Positions 45,756-54,421 of a stretch of DNA of 64,000 nt are shown piece by piece (the stretch's first letter is position 1; every line of letters starts with the position of its first letter). A model generated the notes under the pieces. That model was not told the DNA's origin. It made no database searches and worked only from the letters and a program-made list of their open reading frames with translations. The stretch lies in NCBI GenBank assembly GCA_024741835.1, contig JAENRP010000107.1, forward strand, positions 21,867 through 85,866, written 5' to 3'. The position numbers and the translations under genes were made by a program. The stretch is from Diplocarpon mali. Its lineage: Eukaryota > Ascomycota > Leotiomycetes > Helotiales > Drepanopezizaceae.

Positions 45756-48413
45756 TTAATGATATCGGTAGCCATGGTTGAACTGATCATGCAAGGCCCA
45801 GTCCATGCCGTTGGTATGGCGCTCGGTGGCTGCAGCTGTGCCCACGGCATAGAAATCGAGCAGCTCTTGGACCGAGGCACCGGCCAAGTTATTCAGAGGG
45901 CTGGGAATCTCGCCAAACAGCGCATCGGGGGCAGAGCTGTCGATGGTACCGCCGCTGGAGCTGGGAAACAGCTGAAAATCGTTGCCGACGTGGCAGTGGC
46001 TGTTCGGCATGAAATCCTCGAGGCCTTCGTCGAGGCCGCGCAGAGATGTGGGGGTGTAAAGCATAGCGTTGCCGTGACCAACAGGAGAGAGGTAGGCCAT
46101 CGGATCAGCCCCGTATGTCAAGCCCGACGTCTCGAAAGCCGTGTTGAAGATGTTGTGGTCGGGAGTGGGGAGTTGGACGTTGGCAGAATAGAGGTCTTCA
46201 TTCTCAAAGACTTCATTCTCGGAGAAGCTGAAATCGGCTGCAGCACCGCCGTCGTGCGTGAGCTGATCAAAGTTGCCCGCAAATTGGTCCGGGGTACTGT
46301 CGGTCCCCATAAACGGAGACTGGTCGTTGGAAGAGACGTTGTGGTTCAGACCCTCGGAGACGGGAGAAAAGTTGACATTCAGACGAGTGCCGGGAGTAAA
46401 CATCTCCTCATCCGATGGGTAGATTGGGAAGTCAAGGTTGTTGCCGGCTCCGGGGTCACTCATGTCCCAAGCCGAGCCGTCGTACCCAGTCATCACGTCG
46501 TCTTCCTCGGGGGTGGCCATGTTGTCGCCATCACTGCTCGGGGTGTGCATGTTGGTGATGGTCGGCGTGGGCAGACCGGTCTTGGTGTCTGCGACGCTGC
46601 CGGGAGGCTTGTCCCGGTTCTTGCCGTTGTTCTTGGAGCGGACGTAGGTCCAGTTGTGGGCCTTCTCCATGTGCTGCTTGCAGTTGGATTCACGCTTGGA
46701 TCGGTAGGGGCACGGCTTGAAGTGGCACTCGAAGAGAGGAGGGGCAGAGGAATGCTTGTCGTTGTGATGTCTGTCCATCTCCTTCTCGGTGGGCCAGCCG
46801 TACTCGTGGTACTTGCACGACTCAACTGGGCACTTCCACGGACGAGAGTGTGTCTTCTCGTGCTTGGTAAGATCGCAAGGGCGCTTGAACGCCTTCTCAC
46901 ATCCCGGCTCCCGGCAGCGCTTCGGTGCGAGCTCGGCTGCCGAGGCAGATCTCTTGCGGCGGGCCATCGAGCGCAAGATCGACTCGTCCTCCGCGGCCTC
47001 CTCACTGAGGGAACGCTTGAACCGCGTGTTGTCTCCGCTGTCTCCTTCAATGTCGACGGGGAGGCCGGTGGCGATGGAGATGGCCTTGCCGTTCTTCTTG
47101 ACCCGCACGAGCTCAGCGGGACGTCCGTTCTTGGAGAGACCACCGTGAAGCAAGACCTCGTCGGTTCTGTGGTGAGGGTTGTCAGTGCCTTGTGGTTTCT
47201 GGTGGAGTGGCGACCTTCGCGAAAGTGCGGGTGCGCCACGCTCGCCGGATAGCCTGGCGAGGCGCGGCGGCGGCGGGGGGGTGGGAGCAAGGTGAACATA
47301 CGTCTCGGGGTCCATCTCGCCAATCTCCTCTCCCCTCTCCTCTCGCTCTTTGGCGGCCTGGATCTGCTGGGCGTACTGCTTGATCTGGTCGACCAGATCG
47401 ACAAAGTATCCGTTAGTATACGGGCGGTCGTGAGGACGGGTCTGTTCGGGGTCGCCGAGAAATTCCACTGTCGCTTGGATGCACCGGATAGACGTGAGGC
47501 AGAAGTCGAGATACAAGGCGGCAGTCTTGGTTCTCTCCTTCACACGCGAAAACCAGTGAGCGACTCCCCCTTCAACATCATCGAGGGTTTCACTTACGGG
47601 TGCCATAAAGATTAGGGTCTTCTCGAGATCACGAAGGCATACTATCTCCTTGCCGTGGATCCTTCTAGGGCAGTCCCTGATGATGGGGTGAAAGTCTTTC
47701 AAAGACGTCTTGGCGAGGAGCGGCTTCAGGATGTGCTCGTGGATGCGGTTGCTCGCCCGCACGCTGAGTCTGGGGAGGCGCTCGATGGTCGATGCAGGAG
47801 CAGCAGCCGACCTTGTTATAGCGGAAGCTGTGACGATCGAGCGGGCGCCGAGTCCGTCGGAGACGCTGGTCAGCTGGGTGTCCGCAGCCTCCTTCCGATA
47901 ACTGGACCCGATGGAGGATCCCAGACCGCTGTCTGAGAATCGGGCTGGTCGGCGGTTATGGCGGGGACGAGAGGAGCGTCTGCTCGCGGCCGGCTCCTGG
48001 TCCATTACTCCTGCCATGGTGGGACCGTACGGTCGGTCGGCCGGCGTGCCGACGGTGTGATCGAGGAAGCCCTGGGGGACGGGGTTGGACTGGTCTGGGA
48101 AGGACTGTCCTGCAGTGGGCGAGCGCTCCTCGACAGCCGACAGCCCGCGATCGATGTCGCCGAGGGTCATGGCGACACGACGTTTGTGTGCATCGACGAC
48201 ATCCTCGAGTGTGGTTTGCGAGCGGCGAGGCAGGGACGGCACCTCGAAGTGATGTGGTAGTTCACGCGCGGGACTGGTGGCCGAGTGGAAGGTGACGGCC
48301 TTGCAGAGGGACATGTTGGGATTCACCGTCGGACGGCCTGGCGCGCTGGACGGGGTGGGAGTCAGAGCAGACGCGGTGGTCTTTGTAGTCCGGCGGGGGT
48401 GGGTGAAGGACAT
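45756..48413 (-). CDS. C2H2 zinc-finger transcription factor
   Basis: The open frame codes 885 aa, but I infer two in-frame introns: 47597-47538 (60 nt, GTAAGT donor) and 47301-47167 (135 nt, GTATGT donor). Removing them gives 820 aa and makes LEKTLIFMAPERTKTAALYL and MDPETTDEVLLHGGLSKNGR contiguous. Residues 215-340 form a conserved helical fungal region (RIHEHILKPLLAKTSLKDFH, RPHDRPYTNGYFVDLVDQIK). Three C2H2 fingers follow near 500-590: CREPGCEKAFKRPCDLTKHE..H, WKCPVESCKYHEYGWPTEKE..H and FECHFKPCPYRSKRESNCKQ..H. The last ends in AHNWTYVRSKNNGK, typical of a Pezizomycotina regulator group related to yeast YPR022C. The C-terminal third is acidic and Ser/Pro/Asn-rich, a likely activation region. 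Targets unknown. A 497-aa open frame on the other strand is a shadow. Confidence 0.9.
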   Translation of the reverse strand: MSFTHPRRTTKTTASALTPTPSSAPGRPTVNPNMSLCKAVTFHSATSPARELPHHFEVPSLPRRSQTTLEDVVDAHKRRVAMTLGDIDRGLSAVEERSPTAGQSFPDQSNPVPQGFLDHTVGTPADRPYGPTMAGVMDQEPAASRRSSRPRHNRRPARFSDSGLGSSIGSSYRKEAADTQLTSVSDGLGARSIVTASAITRSAAAPASTIERLPRLSVRASNRIHEHILKPLLAKTSLKDFHPIIRDCPRRIHGKEIVCLRDLEKTLIFMAPVSETLDDVEGGVAHWFSRVKERTKTAALYLDFCLTSIRCIQATVEFLGDPEQTRPHDRPYTNGYFVDLVDQIKQYAQQIQAAKEREERGEEIGEMDPETYVHLAPTPPPPPRLARLSGERGAPALSRRSPLHQKPQGTDNPHHRTDEVLLHGGLSKNGRPAELVRVKKNGKAISIATGLPVDIEGDSGDNTRFKRSLSEEAAEDESILRSMARRKRSASAAELAPKRCREPGCEKAFKRPCDLTKHEKTHSRPWKCPVESCKYHEYGWPTEKEMDRHHNDKHSSAPPLFECHFKPCPYRSKRESNCKQHMEKAHNWTYVRSKNNGKNRDKPPGSVADTKTGLPTPTITNMHTPSSDGDNMATPEEDDVMTGYDGSAWDMSDPGAGNNLDFPIYPSDEEMFTPGTRLNVNFSPVSEGLNHNVSSNDQSPFMGTDSTPDQFAGNFDQLTHDGGAAADFSFSENEVFENEDLYSANVQLPTPDHNIFNTAFETSGLTYGADPMAYLSPVGHGNAMLYTPTSLRGLDEGLEDFMPNSHCHVGNDFQLFPSSSGGTIDSSAPDALFGEIPSPLNNLAGASVQELLDFYAVGTAAATERHTNGMDWALHDQFNHGYRYH

Positions 48414-49248
48414 GGCGGAGGAGCCAGGGAGGCAGGATGTGAGGGCCGGCCGACCAGAGCGACGGGGATTGGCAGAGAGGGCCGGTTACTGGGATCTGGT
48501 TAGCCTTTCGTCCTGTGGTGTTGGTGTGTTGGTGTGTTTGTATGCTGCGGCGCCGGGTGTGAGTCACAGGCCAATGGAGTGGAGGATCACAACGCTGCAG
48601 ATTTCCCCATCGAGACTGGCCGCGCTCGCCGGGGCAGTGGAGATCAGGTGAAGCTGTCCACGCCGACGCGGATATCTGGGGATTGATTTGCCAATGGGGC
48701 TCCCCGCGAGAGTTCGATCGAGCGGTAGCCCCGGGGGCTGCGGCGACGCAAGTAGAGAAAGAGGAGGAGCATACCCTTCTGGATCGCCGCGCTTGTCCAC
48801 CGATTGGCGATGCTCTGTTCCTGAGGGCCTGGTGTTGCGGGTGGTCGTTGTCGTCGTCGTCGGAGCAGTCGAAGGCGAGTCTTGCAGTCGAGGCAGAGAG
48901 AAGAGAAGAGAAGTGAAGACGAGACGGCGAGAACAGCGGGGGAAGCCGATGTTGGCAAGGACAGCTGCGGCGGCTGCCTGCGAGCGAGACGCGGCCGGAG
49001 TTGAGAGAGCACTTGTGTATATAGCATCCGAGGGATGCCAACGGACACGAGTCTGGGGGGGAGGACGAGCGGGATGGAATGGGACGGGACGAGAAGTGGC
49101 GGCTCTGCTGCTTCAATATGGGGGGGGGGGCTTGTGTCCCACCTCTGGTTCGCAGGCGTGCTCTGGCTTGGATTCAGTCGGGACTGTTCTGCTGCGTGGT
49201 CGGAGGAGGGGGACGATGGCTATTGCTGGCCCGTTCGATTGGATCTCA

Positions 49249-49318
49249 GTTCGAAGTCGTCGCTTTGGAGATGTGGCCTGCCGGTTCGAAGTCGTCGCTT
49301 TGGAGATGTAGCCCGCCA
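49249..49318. repeat. 35-bp tandem duplication
   Basis: Two adjacent 35-bp copies, each beginning GTTCGAAGTCGTCGCTTTGG, at 49249-49283 and 49284-49318, differing at three positions or fewer. Confidence 0.9.
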
Positions 49319-49539
49319 GTACCAGCAATGAGAGAGCACACACGCCCGAGACGGAGCCGGAGTCGAAGTGCAAGTCAAGGCAAGGTGGCGGATGAGGTGA
49401 GGTTGAGGATATTCATTCAGCCTGAGCCGAGCGATGGCCTTGCGAGGGCCGTGCATGACTTGAGCACTGCTGCCTGGCGAGGGTGGAGGCGAACGAGGGT
49501 TTGGCGGCACAGACGACGCTATTGGGTCTTGGCACAGGG

Positions 49540-49627
49540 GGAGAAGAGGAGGAGGAGGAGATGATGGAGGAGATGGAGGAGATGGAGGAGATGGAGGAGA
49601 TGGAGGAGAATGATGGTGATGATGATG
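49540..49627 (+). repeat. Purine tract, (GGAGAT)n/(GGA)n
   Basis: Nearly pure A/G tract built from GGA and GGAGATGGAGGAGAT words, ending in GATGATG. Confidence 0.9.
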
Positions 49628-49840
49628 GACTGGACTTGGATGCTCGTTCCTCTACACGACTACGACGTACATTCGCATGATTCGCGTTGGCTCTAACTTC
49701 CCTTCACTCGATGCGCTGCGGATCCAAGGCACACCATCCCTCTCGACGGGAGGGGGTCGACGAGACGGAACTGCAGACATACATGGCAATCGTTCGTCAC
49801 CGTCGCCAAGCCACCGATGACAAACATTCTTGTCGTTCTT

Positions 49841-49909
49841 GTCCTCCTCCATCTCCTCCATCTCCTCCTCCTCCTCCTCCTCCTCCTCCTCCATCTCCTC
49901 CTCCTCCCC
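49841..49909 (-). repeat. Pyrimidine tract, (CTC)n with CATCTC words
   Basis: Pyrimidine-rich tract of TCCTCC and CCATCTCCTCC words, the reverse complement of the tract 230 bp to its left. Confidence 0.9.
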
Positions 49910-51203
49910 AAGCACGGGCTAAAGGTCAAATCAACGTGTCCGGAGGTTAAAAAGTCTAATCAAGACGCAGGGCAGACCAGACCAGCCTCGCCAAAGAAAA
50001 CCCCCTTGCGACTTGCCCCTCGACGACCATCTACTTCGTGCTCAGCACCCCACCCTGCAGTCTGGGGAATAAGACGGTCTGTTGTTGCGCCGACTCTACT
50101 CCTCTCTGCCTGTGGTATCTGCCCTCCCCCTCCCCCTCCCTCTCACCACTCGACTCACGCCGAGGATCAGCTTGCCAACCCGGCCGTAAGCAGGCGGCGA
50201 GGCGGGTGCGCAGTCCTGCGACACCACAAACCAGACCACACCAGACCACACCAGGGCACATGCGGCAAATGCTTCGTCTCTTGTTGGGGAAACCGATTCG
50301 CATCCTGGCCTTACCGGAATCAAGATGGCTCGCTGCTTTGGAGCTCGAGTCTTCTCAGGATACCACCTCCCCAGTGACCACCTCTCTCGCTTTGCATCAA
50401 CTTCATCCAAGCATCTGCTTGCATGGCAGCTCTTCCACGTCCCATCAGCCGAGTAGGTTAAGGGACCTTTACTGTGCGAGTACGGATTCATGACCTCTAC
50501 CCCACAGCTTCCTCGCGGAGTGTCTCTCAGCCTTCAGATTGTCTCGGCCTACACGTCTAGTACGGCATCCACAACCGAGTACAATTACCAGTACGAGTAT
50601 CTCGTCGAAGCATGGCGCAGACTTCCTCCCCCCCTTGCTCCCCACGAAGCACAAAGTCAGCTCGCCAGCCCTACAGCTAGCCCTCCCTGCACCGCCATGA
50701 TAGTCTGCACACGTTAGCAAGGATGTGGTTGCGCCAAACCGTGACTATACTTTTTACATGCTCGTATAACTCACCAAACAGCCTCGACAGAGATACAGAG
50801 GTTGTTGAGACTGGTCCTCTGTCGACTAAGGGGGCCCAGGACCAGGACACTTGATCCCAATCTCATTGCATTCTTTTAAGCCGGGATGAAAACTAGGAAA
50901 TGTAGAGCAGACTACCCCATGAACACCCCCTCACCTGTTCGCGAGTAACTCCCACTTTTTTCCTGTGATTTGTGGTTGGCTTGCAAGGACAAATTCGTTT
51001 GATGCTCACTAGACACCGGACAACACCAACACCACTATTGCTCTCTGTGCTTGGGCGGAAACCTAGATCTTACTCGCGGGATTGGGATTGGGATTGGTAG
51101 GTTACCCTCAGGAAACCCTCCTCCCCATCTGAGGACAAGCCGTGCCTTGGTGCATCCCCTCGGAAATGGATCGCATCATCACTACTTCCCCCAACCAGGA
51201 TTC

Positions 51204-51585
51204 TGTGAGAATATACAAGCATTGGAGATTAAGCTTATGTAATCATACCTTGTACTTCGTACAGGGTGTAATAATCTGAGGTTCCCTGTCTGTGTACACT
51301 AGATTCTTGGCAATGCTGCTTTTATTAAATTCCTTAGTATTTTGTATAGCCAACTTTTGCGTCAATCACTGCTTTACATCTATTTGGCATTTCCCTAATC
51401 AAATCTCTAATTATCTCAACTGTTATTGATTCCTAAGCTTCAAATACCCCTGTCGAAACCCCTGCATAAAAGAAAGTTCTAGTATAGCGCACAGACAGAA
51501 AACCTCAGATTATTTCCCCATGGACTAAGTATATATACTCCTGCAGCTCCACAGAACTCAGAATCCACATCTCTAAATCCTGTCA
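51204..51585. repeat. Solo LTR of Copia-type element, interrupted
   Basis: Starts TGTGAGAATATACAAG and ends CTGTCA, matching the 106-bp LTR at 60045-60150 over both ends. It is 382 bp because a 275-bp element sits in its middle; without insert and one TA it is 105 bp. Flanking bases GATTC (left) and TATTC (right) fit a 5-bp target duplication with one change. No internal retroelement sequence adjoins it, so it is most simply a solo LTR. Confidence 0.85.
51255..51529. mobile_element. Tc1/mariner-type deletion derivative (MITE-like), 275 bp
   Basis: Flanked by TA at 51253-51254 and 51530-51531. The two ends form inverted repeats of about 40 bp: CTTCGTACAGGGTGTAATAA then TCTGAGGTTCCCTGTCTGTG on the left, and on the reverse strand from the right end CTTAGTCCATGGGGAAATAA then TCTGAGGTTTTCTGTCTGTG. 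The interior, read on the minus strand, encodes a remnant like the C-terminus of Tc1-family DDE transposases (SITVEIIRDLIREMPNRCKA followed by VIDAKVGYTKY), so most of the transposase gene has been lost. Non-autonomous. Confidence 0.85.
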
Positions 51586-53893
51586 TATTCCGACGGTCAA
51601 GACCTCCTCTCTCTCCTCCCTCTGCCTCCTTCGCCGGGGCCAGACGCAAACGGCGCGATCCCCAAAACTCCCGTGGCTAAAGGGCAACCTACCCCGATTC
51701 GAGTGGCTGCTCTCCGTATCAAGTGCTTGTCTTGGTATCACATTTGGTGATTGTGTGCACAGGTGAAGCCTTCTCGCAACCGTGGATGATATTCGTGTGT
51801 AGAAGCTTGTTCCCGAAGCTACTCCCCTCGAGAGCGTAGAGTAGACACAGTCGTGCCAAGCCTTGCCTATCATGTGACTTACCACATGACTTGTTATCAT
51901 ATGACCTACATGCCGACAGCGTGTCTTGCGCAAGGCCCCCCTTTTTTCCTGGCCGGGCCGCCGCGTGGTCCTGTGCTTGTTGTCAGGGAAGAATTGAATA
52001 GATCTCACGTGATCACGCGTGTTACTGGAGGAGCTGCTTGTCATCAGGGGAGAATTGAATAGACCTCACGTGATCACCCGTGCCACTGGACGAGCCGTGA
52101 CGAGACCAGCCACGACACGACGCAAGCGAAGCCCTGGTAATCACTACACCGTGTGCGTACTTCACGCAGTCAGCGTGCAGGCATTTGGACGTGCGAGGCA
52201 CTTTCGAGACGGCATTCGAGCGGGAGAGGGGGGGGGGGGTTTGGTGGCGCGGCCAGATGCTTTTCTTCTCCGCTGGCCGGGCGTGGAGCGCCACCCCACG
52301 GGGGAAGGGGGAAATCGAGATGTCTCCGGCGTCGACATTCCTCGGGCACGGGGGGGCACGTTCGACGAGCGAGACAGCGGGCAGAGCTTGCCGTGCGCGC
52401 CCGAGCCGAGGGAGCACAAGCATCTCGTATCTTCAGACAGTCTGGTTGCTTATGAACAAAGAATACCCGTTACGCTGTCCATGTGAATACAATTATCTCC
52501 AAGAAGAAGTCATTTCCTATCTACCGATATCCAGGAGGAGTCTCCTACGGCAGGGGAGAAGATCCGACGCCTCTCACCAGCTGCATAACGTGTAATCACT
52601 GCCTAGGAGATCGAATCTCCGGTGGTAGAATAGAGGATCATGGAATACCGGCAAAGAAGATTATCTCTTGATACTATAGATTGGTTCTATTCTGCTTCTG
52701 GCTTCTCTGTCGGGTTTGATAGAGTAAAGCACACACGCGTACGAGTTGGAACCGACTGGATTGCTGACTATCCACTCTGCTGCCAGAGTGCCCTAGAACA
52801 CAGCCGCAAGTGCCAGTGGTCCCGTGCGCCGACGGCTGCATGTATGAGACATAGAAAATAGGGATTCGAGAAAGTCGACGCGTGGGAGAGGGCCGATCCC
52901 CGCGGAAACAAACCAGCCTTCGTTCACATGCTAGGATCGACCCTCGAAAATCGCCCGTACGACGAGTCCAGTGGGCCACCATCCCTTGCAAACATCGCCA
53001 TCGTGTCGGACGATCCAACCGTCTGATGGCAATGGAGCCCAGGGTATGATCCGCAGAACCAACAAGTCGTCATGGGCTCGAGGCACTACCAGCGCCGAGT
53101 CGGGTGCGATTATCGTCACAGCCTCATCGTGTTCGACGTATGCCGCTGTAGCGTGAAGTCGGATGCCTTCGGTGTTGGCCGCCGCAGTTGGATCGACGTG
53201 CAGCTTCTCTCTGCTGCTGACCTGCTTCGCGGCCTCGCTCCCTCGAAGGGTATATACGGGTGAAGCGTCTCGTGATCGTGGTACGATTAAGAGCAAAAGG
53301 AGATGTCGGCTGCAGGAGCCATGATGCTCCAAAGAACTGCCAGAACTGCCCGTCGCAGCCTCGGGTTTCGAATTTCTTCTCCACGAGACCACACGAACAG
53401 CGCTTGAGAATCAGGCCTTCGCCAAAGAGTGTTGTGTCCAGCAGATGAAGCGGACGAGCAGTAGAGAGGCTTCGTTGGCAATCTCTTCGCCGGCACGAGA
53501 GTCGGTTGCCGCGATTGCGTAGATGAAAGGAAATTCAGGCACACGGAGCGTGCTGGTCGAGGATTGCGACGAGGACGACGGCGGTAAAGCATAGCACGAC
53601 TTGGGATAGTGTGCAAAGGCGGTTGGACCGAGGACCCGTTCGGGCGGGGGGAGGCGATCGGAATCCTCTCCAAAGCTGGTCAGAGCAGGAATCGTAGCGA
53701 GGGCCGTTCATGTCTCGAATCGCGATCATCGAGACAAACTTGGCGTATGCGTGCATCTTGCATATCATCAGGCCAGCTCCGGCGTTGAGGAAAAGTCGTA
53801 GGCTTGGTAAAAATCGTCCCGAGGATACGTGACCAGTGGGCGGAAAGAGTTTGGCGTTCTTGGATTGAAAGGTTGGTGGGAGGGTGATTCCGA
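51586..53893. other. Gene-poor region with tandem duplication
   Basis: 2.3 kb with many overlapping frames on both strands but no recognised family. It contains a 61-bp tandem duplication and a G homopolymer near 52212-52222. Frames at 52931-53392 and 53124-53384 (minus) show no domain. Confidence 0.45.
51976..52097. repeat. 61-bp tandem duplication carrying CACGTGATCAC
   Basis: Two diverged 61-bp copies (51976-52036 and 52037-52097, about 85% identical). Each contains AGAATTGAATAGA followed by CTCACGTGATCAC, with a CACGTG core at 52006-52011 and 52067-52072. Confidence 0.88.
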
Positions 53894-54421
53894 TCAGCCG
53901 CATCTGTGGTCGATCCATTCGCTTTTCCACTCGCTTTGCCATGTACTCGAATACTGATATTCGCATTCGCCATCCTCAACCTGTGCCTCCAAGTCCACGT
54001 CCCCCTGCTCACTTCGCAGTTCTCTCCACAGCTCGCGGATCTTCTCGCATCCGACTGCAATCGTCACCAGCCAACCAGTAAACACGACCAACACCGCGAG
54101 GACAAGGAGAAGCACCTCAACGGATCTCAGGAGTTTGGCGGCCGGATCTTGGTCGTCCAGCGTCAACGTCGCGGACCAGAATAGGAGCTGTCCCAACCAG
54201 CGAAGGGTGATGAACTCTCCCACGAGAGCCAATGCCCACACGCACACGAGCGTCAGGAGCAGCGAGAGCTTATTCGTGACATTCCGGCCAAAGCCCTGCG
54301 CGTCTTGCAATCCGATGGTGATGCTGAAGAACAGTACAACGGGAACCATATAGCACAGGTGGCTGGCTTGCAGGAGATGCATGAAGTACGCCAATGGAGG
54401 GAGACCAGGATATTCCGACAT
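53894..54421 (-). CDS. Predicted small multi-pass membrane protein
   Basis: Single-exon frame; I take the Met at 54421 (MSEYPGLPPLAYFMHLLQAS) giving 175 aa, since the longer upstream start (54571) adds unlikely sequence. Four hydrophobic segments are visible: LCYMVPVVLFFSITIGL, LSLLLTLVCVWALALVGEFI, LGQLLFWSATLTL (weaker) and VEVLLLVLAVLVVFTGWLVT. A charged cytoplasmic-type tail follows (KIRELWRELRSEQGDVDLEA). Such proteins are common in ascomycetes, usually lineage-specific and unnamed. No motif suggests transport or enzyme activity. The opposite strand has shorter frames only. Confidence 0.5.
   Translation of the reverse strand: MSEYPGLPPLAYFMHLLQASHLCYMVPVVLFFSITIGLQDAQGFGRNVTNKLSLLLTLVCVWALALVGEFITLRWLGQLLFWSATLTLDDQDPAAKLLRSVEVLLLVLAVLVVFTGWLVTIAVGCEKIRELWRELRSEQGDVDLEAQVEDGECEYQYSSTWQSEWKSEWIDHRCG

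Larger units (their letters stand above)
48414..51203. other. Long upstream region of the zinc-finger gene, repeat-rich
   Basis: 2.8 kb without a supported gene. It holds a 35-bp tandem duplication (49249-49318), a purine tract (49540-49627) and a complementary pyrimidine tract (49841-49909). The many overlapping frames between 48260 and 50720 are low-complexity or shadow frames. It probably contains the promoter and a long 5' UTR of the zinc-finger gene. Confidence 0.5.

Noticed and set aside
45759..47252. 497-aa open frame on the plus strand
   Set aside because: Antisense shadow of the zinc-finger gene, created by its codon bias; composition is Val/Gly-rich without motifs.
49800..50400. 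Proline-rich plus-strand frames near 49687-50377
   Set aside because: Produced by the CTC/CCT repeat tract; overlapping frames in all phases and no domain.
51583..52423. Minus-strand peptide pieces DHVRSIQFFPD and DHVRSIQFSPDDKQ that look like WD40 repeat starts
   Set aside because: Both come from the 61-bp tandem duplication. The unit is half the length of a WD40 repeat, the frames are broken by stops, and no GH or WD dipeptides occur at the expected spacing.
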